DNA from: Panonychus citri
Lineage: Eukaryota > Arthropoda > Arachnida > Trombidiformes > Tetranychidae
Direction: 5' to 3'
NCBI RefSeq assembly: GCF_014898815.1
Contig: NW_026515454.1
Coordinates: forward strand, 1,240,001-1,304,000
DNA length: 64,000 bases
Shown here: one piece after another, positions 40,482 to 53,846 of the stretch
Numbering within the stretch: the stretch's first letter is position 1
Layout: the number at the start of each line of letters is the position of its first letter
The notes under the pieces: model-generated
Told to the model about the DNA's origin: nothing
The model's database searches: none
What the model saw: only the letters and a program-made list of their open reading frames with translations
Made by a program: the position numbers and the translations under genes

Positions 40482-42744
40482 AACTGCAAGTATGGAGGTT
40501 AGTATCATCTTCCTTATCATCTTAGCTCTCTTTCATTTATCTCTCATAGTGAAGGTTATCCAATACATTACCAGAGGTGGTAATGATGATGAGGATGATG
40601 AGGATGATAACGTGATTCCGTAATCTTTTACTGTTACATAAAATAAGATGACACTTTACAAATGACTTTAGGGTGATAATAGTTGATGATGATACTCATA
40701 ATATCAACATGAAGAAGAAAGGAAGACAAAAAATAAAAGGGTATCTCTTCATTCATATTTTAATTTCTTTTGTCATCCTGTGATCATCATCATCATCTTC
40801 TTCTTCTTCTTCTTCTATGTGTATTTAGAGATGCAAAAGAAAGTATCTCATATCATCTTCATCTTCATGACGATCATCATCATCGCCAGTTGATTCAAAC
40901 CCATGTGAGAAAAATTAAATAAGAGAGAAACTTTTCTCTCTTCCTTTACATCATCTTCATCATCATCATCATCTCTCTAAAGATGGGCAATGATTAATGA
41001 TACAGAAAAACAGTTAACAATGGTCACCACTTAAAGGCTAACGGACCGTTACCTTAAAGATATGATATTATTATCATTTCTTGATCATCATCAGTTTGAA
41101 ATCAATGAATAAAAAAAAATCTATTATAATAGTTATCATGTTATATTGACTTTAACTAACAAAGTGACTTATACTTGAGTAACTGTTTAAATTGTCTAGT
41201 CACCTATTAATATCTTTCTATTGATTCATCTTCATCTTCTCATTTATATATTTGTATTTGCAAAGAAAAATGAATAAATATCATCTTCTTCCGTCTTCCG
41301 GGTTCCCTAATTGTATCAATATCATCCAATTTCATCCATAATTTAATCGTTAACGTTGATTAAATGACCTGGAAGCTGAAAAAGTTTAATTCATATAAAT
41401 CAAACGGTTAACTGTCAACCATTTTGTTTGACAATTAAGCTCAACAGTAACTCGATAGTTGTGTGATATATTTGGCTCAATTCTTAATCACTTACAATCA
41501 ACGTAATAATAATTAAATTACACATTAGAGGTTAGAGGGGGAAAAAAAAGTTCAATCCAAATAATATTGATACGAAAATTTTGCCTTAATTGTTGTTAAT
41601 CAAACTAGATCACAATGGATATTGATAATATATTAATAACAAGGGTTTCCTTTAGATTATCATTACTCTGTAACAATCAATGAATGAAAAAAATAAAGAG
41701 GTTAATTGTAATTAAATCAAGAAATTGAGGAACTTGAAAAGTATTACTTGTAATCAATTGCTGATTGTTGACCTGATATTTGATTGAATACAATTTATGG
41801 ACAATTAATGTTACCCAGGTAAGTGAATGTACATATTTATTGTTATTTATTATGAAAGAGGTGAATGTACCGTTATAATAATAATAGTTGATTGTTTGAA
41901 TATAAATATTCACTTTGATCACAATTTATGGGACATTTTGAACAAGAAATCGTCAACTCAAGATGATATTAAGATGATGAAGATGAAATGAGTTGACACA
42001 CAAAAAGAAAAGAGTAATAAGGAAAACAGGAAGATAAATAATAACAATAATATTCATCGTAATATATTGGGAGGAGTTAATATGATAATAACTCCCAAGG
42101 AGATAAATTTTATAGATATACAGGTAAATCTATGAATGAATATACCTTTGAATACCCACCGTTAGATTTTAACGTTATATTATCTTTTTATGAGTGTATG
42201 TCTTGAACAAACATGGACACACAGAGTATGTATTAGTATCTGTGTAGGTATCATAGGGTATGATTGTTAATGGAAGACATAAAATTGGTGATAAAAGCAA
42301 TTAAAGGGAGGAGATATTATAGTTATCATGACAATTTAAATTGTAATCGACTCCAAGTCAACCTTGAAATTTGTTTGGTTACATTGTTACTCATATATGT
42401 ATATACATAAGGTAAAAGATAATATCTCTTTACCTTAGATAAGTATGATCACCATCATCTTCATCATAATCATCATAATCTTTCAATACAAGGAGGGTAT
42501 TCATAGTTTTTTTTATGAATACCCATGTGTTTGTATCTTTACAATGATGATACTTTTTTTTGGCTCATATTGTTTTGTTTATTTGATTCCTATGGTGTAA
42601 AGAGTAATAATTGTTAACTGTTATGATACTTTGATAATAATAGTAATTGTGTTAGTCCACTTTGTCGTTGATCTAATAATTTATGCAGCAAATTGTTGAT
42701 GGCGATAATTTATCCTCTATCTTAATGTTAGCATCTTGATATTA

Positions 42745-42770
42745 TCTCTGGTAGTATAATGGTTAGTATC
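42745..42770 (+). other. tRNA-like 5' half (A-box type), copy 2
   Basis: TCTCTGGTAGTATAATGG followed by TTAGTATC is very close to the 5' half of a tRNA-Asp. It matches the minus-strand copy near 34650 at all but three positions. The sequence after it turns into a GA microsatellite with no T-arm, so this is a fragment only. Confidence 0.4.
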
Positions 42771-42890
42771 ATCTTCGTCATCTTATATGGAAGAGAGAGA
42801 GAGAGAGAGAGGAAGAGAAAGAGTGACAGGAGCCGGATCATCTTCTTGTTGAGCTCCTTTCATGCTCAAATTTATGTACTAAAAGTGTTA

Positions 42891-42917
42891 CCACCCCATC
42901 GCCAATAAAAGGGGTGG
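42891..42917. other. GC hairpin, 7-bp perfect stem
   Basis: CCACCCC (42891-42897) pairs perfectly with GGGGTGG (42911-42917) around a 13-base loop. An all-but-one G/C stem is unusual in this AT-rich surrounding. No coding context; its role is unknown. Confidence 0.5.
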
Positions 42918-44974
42918 CTCATCCTTAAGTCTCTCATGATTTAGGATCTGATTTTGTTTGAGAGTATCCGACATTCATGATCAACATTACATTTGATAAT
43001 CTTAAATGATGAGCGATAATTTTACCAGTATAATAATAACAAATTAAAGGAAAAACTTGAATCATCTTGAGGCGTGAACACATGGATATGTGTACGTGTA
43101 TGTTTACATTAACAATCCTTTGAGTACAATGAATGATTAAAGAGGATGAATGAAGATAAAGATTAGTAAAAGTAAAAGTCAAAGTCACTTTGACAGAAAT
43201 ACAATTATTAAGATGCTATTTCCTTGTACAATTTTTCAACTATGGACAATGTTTCATTTACCAACTGAACATTTGGAAAAACCCCTTTAAGCACAATAAA
43301 AATATTGAATATACATCAATATGATTACCTGGAGCGAGAAAAATGATTTTTATCATCATTATCATCATCATCCGAACCACTTAAAGTCCATCTAATATGA
43401 ATATTATCAAAGGATAATACATGTTATATAATCATCGATACAAAAGGGATAACATCATGTACATATGATGATACTCAAGCCTCCTTTTTCCTATTGATTA
43501 TTATCAAGGTAATCACAATCACAATCATCATCATCATCATTATCATAACAACAATGATTAACCTTGAAAAAATTTATTCAAAAATTGATATACATCAACC
43601 CTTCAAGTCCTCTGAATCAATATTACATTGAGGTTTCATCTTAATGTTGCACGAGTTGTATAATGATGATAAGTGATGATGATCAGGATGAGAAATAGGG
43701 AAAGAGTCCCTTACATATATACATGTTAAGTAAAGTAAATCAATTGATTGTTCATCATAATCAATTAATTTTACTCTTTCAATACAATTTCCTCATCTCT
43801 TATTATTGTAATACTTTTCCTTGGACATTGACAAATAGGAAAACTTTCACTCTCTTCACTTCATGGATCATCAATTGATTGATTTTTCATACCTGCATAT
43901 TGATTAACTATAAACTGACCTTAACCTTTTTCCCTTTTTTTTTCTTGCTTGTAGATGACCTTCAAAGAGGAAATATGAATATGAATATGAATATACATGT
44001 ATTATTATTATTATTATTTATTATGTATTGAATTGTGAGGATGCTATTCAATTGTAACGGTAATACAATAATCAAACAGTTAATGGTAACACTAATGGTT
44101 TTAATGGGTTAATTCAATTGTACATTTAAATTGTTACCGTGAGACTTTTAATCAAACATTTCTGGACACTTATAACCTTATTGACCTTACATATATTGAA
44201 TGTGAGTCTATGAAATAAATCAATTTCAATTGTTCAATTTATTTGTAAAACTTGATTTGTAATCATCATCATTGATAAGCAATTTGTATCATTATCAAGT
44301 GGCCCGTGTTGATTATAAATAATCAGATTACCTGAATTAATACAATCAACCCTTTCCTATCAAAATCATCCTCATCCTCATCCTCATCATCTTCATAAAC
44401 AGATGATAATGATGATGAAATAAATTATGATTACATTGGTAAGTCCATCTGACCAGTGTCCAGATTGTTTATATTACTTGGCCTAATTTTTTGTTATTTC
44501 ATTGCTCTTTGTTGATTGTTAACCTGGATAATGATAATAAATTTACCTGGAAATTATTTATTACCATTATCTCATGTACATGACTGTTTATATAGCTGAA
44601 TAGTAAGTCTGCCTGAGCAATTAACTTAATCATCTATGATTTAAAGTGAAAATTACACAACACCAATAAATTACATTGAAACCACGCGTTCCCCGCATCA
44701 CAATCAAATCAACAATCAACAGTTTTACAGTTTTGATTAACTTTCACTTCATACAAATGTATCATCACTAATCATATAAAATGATAATCATTTTTAAATA
44801 ACCTTATGGATATTAAATTGTTAATCCTAATGTTTTTCTGGGTTAAATAAACAACTAATCCAGGTAACAATCATCATTTATTGTTACCTGTGAAAAGTAT
44901 ATAAAGTATATTAAAGGAAAAGTTTTCTTTTTCTAATTCTCCGTGAAATTGGATAATCTGCCGATAAGATGAAC

Positions 44975-45012
<38 letters not shown>

Positions 45013-47585
45013 AGATGAAGATAAGATTAACTATCTTCTCTTACCTGATGATGATGAGAGAAAGTTGTCCTCATTTGTCTTCCATTATCATCATAGGAAA
45101 CATCCTGCTAGAGATATAAATATTATCTAATAGCCTCAAGACTCATCTTCACATATGATGATGATGATGATGATAAGAAATGGGTGATGATCAAAAAGTA
45201 GGGTAACTTTTTCATTCTTTATCATCATTATCACCTTCATCTTCATCTTCATCTCCCTTTCAAAATTATGTAACATTTACCTTTTCATACCAATGATAAT
45301 TTACCTTTCACCTTTAATATTAATAATAATAAGTGAAGTTCCGGTTAAATGCTTTATCTTCATCTCTATGTGATAATTTCACAGAAGAGAGAGAGAGAGA
45401 GAGAGAAAGTAAAAATTGATGATAATAATGAAGAAGATGCTGAATGATGAGATGATAACTGATGAAAATGGTTATAAATTTTGATAGAAATAAAAAACTT
45501 TCTCTTTCTTTATCTTCATATTTGTCTTCATCTTCCTCCTCCCTTTTATGTATCCTCTAGACCTTGAATTTACACCCATAGGTTTACATTGAATGAATAC
45601 CTTTGTAATTTTATGAATATGAACATTTCATGGTTCGATGATGATGTAAACCTTTACAAAGAGATACAACTTACCTTTACCTATGGAAATTATTATTATT
45701 ATTATTTGACTCTTTCGTGTTTGTTTATGGCCTAATATGTTAGTAATATTATCAATCGAAAAACTTTCAACTTAACCAAAGAAAGTTTCGAGTTCTAATC
45801 ATATCTTGAATCTGTAATTCTGACCGAATGCTTATTCTAACATATGCTCATCATCTTATTGAGAATTTTTTCTTCTATTCGAAAAAAACAAGTTACCGTT
45901 ATGTCGTAAAATTTTCTCTTTTTTTTTCGTTATTAACCTGAGATGATTTTCTTATCATCTTTGACTAGTTTTCTACCTGTGAAGATGTAAAAAGATTTGA
46001 TCATCTTTTCATTAGAAACAGTGACAAAAAAATAGGTAAAGGGTTGCAAGAAATTACCACAGACAAAATGTAAATCCAATGAACGTAAAGACCAAATTGT
46101 TGATCTACAATATTGAAAGTTTATTTAAAGATAATAACGGTTCATTATTATTGTTAATAGTACGATTGATGATGAAGCCACTTCACTGTTGATGTTGTTG
46201 TTGATGAATTAAAGTCAGAATTGATAATAATGTGAAAGGAAACCTTTGTATCCCATGTTAGTTTAACTTCTCATAGTAAACATAGACTCAGGAAGAAGCT
46301 TTTTTATTGTTATATAATAGGAATTGAATTGGGAATACAGTTAAGAGGCAAACGAGGCCAATGGATGAATGGAAAGATGATGAAGATAAAATGATGAGCA
46401 ACTATTATCTCTCATCCTCTATCTTACCTGAGAGATAATATTAACCAAGTTATGTCAACACTTAGAAAATCAACTGAGAGTAAAAAAAGTAACTGGGAAA
46501 GAAGAGGAAGACGAAGAAGATGTCAAGATGATGAAGAAGATGATGATGAAGATGATGATAGAGCTGAGGAAGCATTTTCGGAAATGGAATTGATAAACAA
46601 ACTCATCTTTTAATTTTCTCTTTCATCTTCTCAGAGTGAAAACCTTTCCTTTCTCATCCGATCTCATCCTCATCCTCATCTCTGGGAATATAAAAAAGTA
46701 ACGGTAAATCTTTAACCCACTCTCACCTCAATCATACCAACACAATTACTTAATTGTTTTCCTATTAAACATTCACATTGATTATATTTTATCATCTCAA
46801 TTGATACAACTGATTGTTGCCTCATCACTTTCATCATGATAATAATAAAACAACATTTATCTTTGGCACTCCCATAGGTTGATAAGTGTTAACTAACTGT
46901 GATTGTTATGATTTAATATTAATAATCAGTTAATAATTCAACGTATTAATAATATGTTACATTTGGAAATTGTTTTCTTCCATCTATGGATTAACCTTTA
47001 TCCATTATGATGTAATAACATCATCCACAGGTAACAATATTATTGTTATCATAAGGATACAATTTATATACTTTTTAATACCTGTTGATGATTTAGAATG
47101 AAAAAAAAAACCTCAAACAAGATGCTAACATAACCTCTGAAACCTCATCATCATCTGTTATATGGGATTATCCCTTTGAAGGTCAATCGTCCGATGGATT
47201 AGCATTTATTTATCCAGGTAAATGTTTGTTACCCTTTAATTGTGAACTTGGATTTTATAAGATGAAATAAGAAAAACATTAATCAATAATCGTAATATTT
47301 AAATCACTTTTACTTTTAATCCTTTTTCACCTTTAATCCCTTTTCCTTGTTTACCTTTCGTTTCCCATTGACTTTTCTGGACCAAAAAGTTAAGGGGACG
47401 AAACATTAATCTTGCAATTTAATCCATTCTTGACCCTGATTAACAATTAGTCTATCATTTGATTCTCATACAATCAAAACATTTATATGTTTGTTTAATT
47501 TCTCGATTATCTCACCGGTAGAAATTTTTTATTTTCTAAAAAAGAAAATCTCATCGAACTTGTATTTAGAACTTTTTTTCTTATT

Positions 47586-47589
<4 letters not shown>

Positions 47590-47622
<33 letters not shown>
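47590..47622. repeat. (TC)n microsatellite
   Basis: About 33 bases of TC/CT dinucleotide in the non-coding region between snail and spätzle. Confidence 0.9.
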
Positions 47623-47627
<5 letters not shown>

Positions 47628-48788
47628 GTTAATTTCTGCTCTCAGTGATTATTATTAATGATCTTAAATGATTAAGATAATCAAGAAAGAGGAAGAAGAT
47701 ACTTTAACGAAAGTAAATATTAGAACATTTTCTTTTCATCGAACTTTTTCTCTCTCTCGATTAGAACTCGAGATTTGATAAAGTAAATATTGAACTTTAA
47801 AATGATAACAATAATATCGGTGTGAGATAGATAAACACTGCAACAATTAGATGATATAATAATCAGAAAATAACGGTACTTTGAAGGTTTATAATCATCT
47901 AAGATAACTAATCAACTAGTTAATCATGAAATGATACAAAGTCCAGATGAAAATGTGATTTACCAAACAATCAGTAAAAAGATGTCACAATTATCATCCC
48001 AATATAATAACATTACCAATGACCAATTGTCATCAGCAACATGATAATAGTAATAACAATTATCATCAAATTATCATAGAAACTTTTTTTTTTCATCAAA
48101 TTTTCCCATAATAACAAAGGTAGACAAACACACACACACACATATATATCTATGTATACATACCTCACCCTGTATATAAAAGTAATAAAAAAACCCCATA
48201 GATATGAAAAAGGTGATACAATGTTACCCATAGGTTTCTAATACAAAGGGCAAGGGTAATAAAAGTGTCCAGAATTAAATATATTTGTAATTGGTTAACA
48301 ATGGACATTTATTATTACCATAGGAGAGACAGAGATATATTTGTATTGTTATCATTGGATGATGAAGATGAAGATGATGATGATGATGAGATTGCGGCTT
48401 TCCGGGTTATTAAATTGTATTCATGATAATCCATTTGAATCCATATTATCATCATGAGCCCAAGAATCAACAATTTACCTCTTAACAAATTGCAATCAAG
48501 TGAATAAACTTTGCTTGATGTTTAACAATTTTTATCGTTTCCATATTATTATTAACATTGAATTGTTATTAGTTACGATCCGAAGTAAATTGTTATTAGT
48601 TTGGGAATTTTTTTCTCTCTCTCTCCATTCACAATTTAAATCATATGTTAGATTTTTTCGCATTTTTTATACCCACTGTTTGTGCCCTCCTTGAATATAT
48701 TGTTTACGGCTGGACATTGGTCAGTATTGTGTTTAAATATCAAGTGATGAAAGTTTCATTAACCTGTCAAAATTATCATTATCATTGT

Positions 48789-48820
48789 CGTTGTTGTTGT
48801 TGTTGTTGTTGTTGTTGTTG
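48789..48820. repeat. (TTG)n trinucleotide microsatellite
   Basis: About ten GTT/TTG units in non-coding sequence. TTG/CAA repeats are rarer here than GAT/ATC repeats. Confidence 0.85.
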
Positions 48821-50970
48821 GATGTTAATTGTTGATGATGTGATGCCCATAGTTGACCTAGTTAGTTGATTTAATCTTCTGAAATTTGATTCTTATTGTG
48901 TCTTATTGGTCAATCCTCTAATGGTCAGTTATATGTTTGTGTTTAGTTGTATTCATTCAAGGTAACAGGAAATAATTATATTTACAATTTACTAATGAGG
49001 CTGAAAATTATTGGGATTATTGTTATTATTATTATATGTTATTCATAAATTCATGATTAAATTTTTTTTCTCTTGGTGTCTTTTTTGGTATTGTGGTCAA
49101 CCACAGGTCAGTGGGTTTAATAGTTTACCTTAAATTGATATATTATGAAAGGTAGATGATGAAAAAAAAAAGTTATCAATGTGTTTCATTGACTGGAAAT
49201 GGGCAGGTAATCATTTTATTATATTAGTTATATTTGGGACTGGACAATGTGATCAACTAAAAACTGGGTCAATATTAATCTAGTTACATAATGATAATGA
49301 TAATTTAACAATCTGGATGAGGCGTTACAATCAGAGTATTGATTGTTACAATTACCGTTACATTAATGAAATTAAAGGTGAAAATTGTTATCATGTTAGA
49401 TTGACAAGGTTGTTACTTAATATTTTCTTAATTGTTTGGGAATTGGTGATTAAAAGTTAGTACTACTTTGATTGTTGTTATCCTTGTTATCACCTAACAG
49501 TTAACTGATTACTTGGATAAAGGATTAAATTTATTTATTAAATTGTTGTGATTTAGGAGGCGGTTACACTTTGGGATATGTTATGTTGTTACAATTCAAT
49601 TCAAATTGTCATTCAAACCTTTTCTTGCTTGGTGACAATCAAGGGATGATCAAGATTGATCAAGATTATGATTAAGACAGAGATGAGGATGATGATGATG
49701 ATGATGATGAACAGAATGATGATCAGGATGAAGATGAGTTTAGAAAGTGAGAGTTTCATCTTAGAAAATTTTTCCTTTTCTTATGTCAATCATTTTTTCC
49801 CTCCTCTTCAATTGTTATTACTTTTAACTATTCAATCAATGATTTAACTGTTACTTGATTGTTGTTAATCCTTCCTTGGTGATTAAACATTTGATTGTTG
49901 TTGATTGTTGCAGGAAATTTCAATCATCAACTTAGTATTTTTTGAAATATGATAATCATTATAACGGTAAAAGTTTAACCTAAACAATTGATAATTTTCA
50001 TCACCCATTCAATTATTACCTTTGATTGTGATTTACAACAATAATTAAGATTTTAATCAACATTTTGCTGCATTTTTAACTTCAACAATTTTATCCACTG
50101 TTTAATTAGCAAAATGAGATGGTAATAACAATTAGCTAATTGTGAGCTACATTTTTGATATTCACTGATGATGATGATGGAAACTTTTGATCAACTGATT
50201 ACAATCATGATGGTTGATTGTTAATATTGATTGTGTTGATTAGGTTTCTCAAGGGTCAAGTGAAAGGATTTACTATTGTCACAATTTATAAATTGTCAAT
50301 AAAAACTTTTTTCACCTTAAATTGTAAAGGTAACCTTACCTGTCCTTATTTAAATTGAAAGTTTTTTTGTTCATCTTGATTCAATTGTGATGATTAGTTG
50401 ATTATTTTTTATCAACAACCAAAACTTTTGTATTATTGTTGCTGTTGAATGTTGATTGTAATCATCATCAGTTTTTGATTTTAATTTTTCAACATCAATC
50501 TGTTCAATTTTCAAAAACTTATCATCAAATTGAATCAAATTTACAATTGATTTGGAATACAGGTAAATCCTTAACTCTCTCAACAATTTAAATTGTCACC
50601 CAAACAATAACAGTTTAACATGTTCAAAACTTGGATTGGAATTAGGTAACTATTTAAATCACTTAGATTGTGGTAAATGATTAAAATCTATTATTATTTA
50701 GCCAATTTAACTTGTTTTTTTGTTCATTCAATCAACCAACCAACCAAACCAAGTTAAATTGTTGATCAGTTAAAATGATTAGATTGAATCAAAATATTCG
50801 GCCAATTATTAAGTTTATTACATTGTTCATACATCTAATCATCTGATGATTGTATTCGCCCATTCATACAAATTAATCTTATCCTTTTCCATTGTTAATT
50901 CTCATTTAAATGTAAATTATGTTTCGATTTCTTAATTTAGTTATTTACCATTTTAGTTTGTTTTCTCCTC

Positions 50971-50986
50971 ACTAGATGGCAGCACA
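50971..50986 (+). promoter_or_regulatory. CTCF/YY1-like site, ACTAGATGGCAGCACA
   Basis: The 16-mer fits the core CTCF pattern CCANNAGRKGGCRS closely from its second base on and also contains an ATGGC (YY1/Pho) core. It lies between the gene-free snail field and the 3' end of the spätzle gene, about 1 kb from that gene's stop codon, where a domain boundary would be plausible. This is inference from motif resemblance only. Confidence 0.3.
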
Positions 50987-51923
50987 TTGCCGTTCTTTGT
51001 TTCTTTTGATTAATTTTAGAAAAAAAATTTTTCATTTTAACTTTTCAATTGAATTGAAATTTAATTGTTAAGATTATTAAGATTGTAAATTGTTACCCTT
51101 TTTAATTTGATTATTTTTCCCGTGTTTTTATTGTGGTCAATTGAGTCTATATTTCGGCCTTGGACTGGTTGATTTGTTCTGTTGTTACAATTGTAACTGT
51201 TTCTTTTTCCTTTGTCGTCTTTTTCGTTCATTCTACTTGCTTAATGTAATGTGACTCTTATACACAATGTTAAGTAATTTGTATTCTTCTGCCTAAAGCA
51301 ACAATCAACTGATTTTTTTTTCTACTCTATTCTTTTTATAATTCTCTTTTTTGTATTGAGAAAATTTTTCGGTAAGTAAATCGTAAAATTAACTGGTGAA
51401 AAGAGAGCGGATTGTCTAGGTGATTTTATCAAAGAGAACAAAAAATTAATATAGAAAAAGTCTATAGTTATGTAACTTTATACTACACAAGGAATAAATG
51501 TTCATAGGCCTTAGATTGTTTTCTTAATTGAATACAATCAGTTAACTACGACCTCAATGATTAAGGTTAATATTTAAATTGTAAATAAGTACTGATGATA
51601 ATTTTTCTTCTTTTCTAGTCGTGTGACCATTTTCAATGGAGATATTGACCATATAATAACCACATGAGAGATCAAATAATTGGAAAGGATTAACGATTAA
51701 TTGTAATGGAAGATTTTATTAATTACAAGGTTTATTACTATGGTTTGTTTCTTTACAATGAATGGCAGTTTAATTTACACTTTGAACGACTTGGTTTCTC
51801 TTTTTGTATCAAATTGATTATTCTGTTAACTGTTTTTCTTGATAAACAGCTAATATTTTCTCTGTGATTTTTTTTTCTCCTTTAGGCTTCAATCGAGATG
51901 AAATGTTGAATGGAATTAATTTC

Positions 51924-53846
51924 CTATTGTTTAAAGATATTCAAACAACGGCAAACACAACATGATGGAAATAGAAACCAATCCATGAAGATCCCTTTAC
52001 AATCATCGTCAGGATCATAAGCTAATAACCGATGCCATTTATATTTCTGTTCACAAGTACAATCTTTGTTACACCGGTGTGTTTGTGTGCTCCTGCAAGA
52101 AGAAACAAATTATATGAATATCAACCAATTAGTGACACAATGGTTAATTGTACAAGAATGTCAACAAGTTGATCAATTGGATCTGAGACACTTACCGACA
52201 AACCTCTTGTTGTATTGCTTGTTGTAGGTGTTGCGTATTGACCACAGCTCTTATTTTACCCGCTGAATTGGCAGCCCAATATGGAGTCACTATTTCAACA
52301 TTTGATTCACATGAATCAATCCTAATTGTCACAATAGAAATGAAAAAGAATCAAAAAAGAAAATGGTTAATCAACAATTGATAACATAAACAGAATGTCA
52401 CTAATCAACTACTCCAACAATCAAAGTTTAACCTCAATGTGAATCATTATAATATCATCAACAATTGACTACTAATTCAGGTGAGTTAATTATGACCAAA
52501 GCAAATATTTCAATTCTAAATGATTACCTTTAACTAATCGTTAATTTTTCCTCTTCATTTTCTATCTAAAAGATTTTACTTGTTCCATTTTAAAATTGAA
52601 ACGATAAATGTGAATTATTGGAATATAATTGGACAATGGTCAATCCTATTGATTATTTGTGTGTGGACAACAAGATATTGAACAATTACCTTAACAATAA
52701 CAAAAGAATAATAGAAAATGATTAAGATTATTACATCGTGTTTATTGTTCGTTATTCGTTTTCATCTTATATATTTTTTTTTCTCCATCAGAAAAGATAT
52801 TCATGGATACTCTTGATTCTTTCTCAGGTAATTCAGTATGAAATTTACTCTCTCAAACAATCAACTCAAAGTCTATAAAATTTACCTTCTCATTTTATCA
52901 TCGTTTCTCTTTCTCTTCTCCTACAACATTTTACCTGTAGAAAAATAAAAAAGTGTCTATACATTGGAGGAGGAAAGTGAATGATGATGGAAAACGTGAT
53001 CACTAGGCTGACCACAAGGGTAAATATACAAAAGCAAAGATCATTGTAATGATTGTTAAAGGTAATTATGTTGACCAACAACAGGAACAATTTTAGAAAT
53101 GAAAATAATCATCTTCTTGTACATGTAATTGTTGATCTTTATGTTGTCTCTTTCACTATTAGTTAACCTGTTACAATTATGTTACAACTGATTTTATTGT
53201 AATAACAATGATAAGTTGGACTAATTTTTGGACTGACCAATATGACCATCTAATGGACATGGACTGGGAATCCCTAATGAAGTTTATTTGATTGTTTTCT
53301 TACCTGTTATCAGTGAATTCCTCGTAACTAGATCTTGGAACTCGTATCTTTTTATTGTCACTATTATCGTGGTTATTTGAATTGTCACCAAATTGCTCAT
53401 CTACAATTAATGGCGGTAAATTTTCACCGAACATCCGTCTAATCAATGCCTTGTTTTCCTCTATGTAATTGTCGATATTTTTCCTGTAAAATTAGATTGG
53501 TAGACATTAATGAAGTTATAGAAAAATTTGTCCAACAATTAATGGTCAACTTGTTGTTGTTAAGATTAATCGTAATTGTGAAAATTTACCTTGGATAAAT
53601 TTCACCCGGTGATCCACAATAGAGTTGATTACTTTTCTTAACACAAGGATATCCTCTAACAATTTGTTGATTAACATGATTATTTGGTAAATCATTGGAT
53701 GCAAATGATCCGCTATCACTTGTCGAAGAATTTAAATTGCCAACAGAATTAAATGGATCATCGGAATAAACGTAACAATTAAGGAAAGAAATTAAAAAAA
53801 AGATAACACAAATTTGATTGTTCGCAATCATCCAGCAAAGATTCAT
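51924..53846 (-). CDS. Spätzle-family cystine-knot cytokine precursor (4 exons)
   Basis: Minus-strand exons are 53846..53590, 53483..53304, 52321..52196 and 52092..51924. Every junction is phase 2 with GT/AG ends, giving 243 residues. Residues 1-28 form a signal peptide. A short pro-region contains YPCVKKSNQLYC (about 71-82) and IEENKALIRRMFGE, both typical Spätzle pro-domain blocks. KKIRVPR (130-136) is a plausible activating protease site; cleavage there would release 107 residues, close to the 106-residue fly Spätzle C-terminal fragment. The neurotrophin-like domain has Cys150, 187, 195, 199, 201, 219, 232, 233, 235 and 237, with CEQKYKWHRLLAYDP and GIFMDWFLFPSCCVCRC. The secreted dimer should bind a Toll-family receptor in development or immunity. 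I cannot say which numbered Spätzle it is. Introns are 106, 982 and 103 bp. Confidence 0.9.

Larger units (their letters stand above)
35273..50970. other. Gene-free region between snail and spätzle
   Basis: No coding exon can be supported in nearly 16 kb. Simple repeats: TC 40451-40479, AG 42792-42811, AG 44979-45009, AG 45385-45406, TC 47590-47622, TTG 48789-48820 and GAT near 49687-49709, with numerous short ATC runs. A G/C hairpin lies at 42891-42917. CAGGTA words are frequent. Candidate enhancers of snail or of the spätzle gene may lie here, but none is demonstrated. Confidence 0.5.

Noticed and set aside
42898..42910. Histone-type 3' stem-loop at the GC hairpin
   Set aside because: Stem sequence and loop size differ from the GGCTCTTTTCAGAGCC type and no histone gene is nearby.
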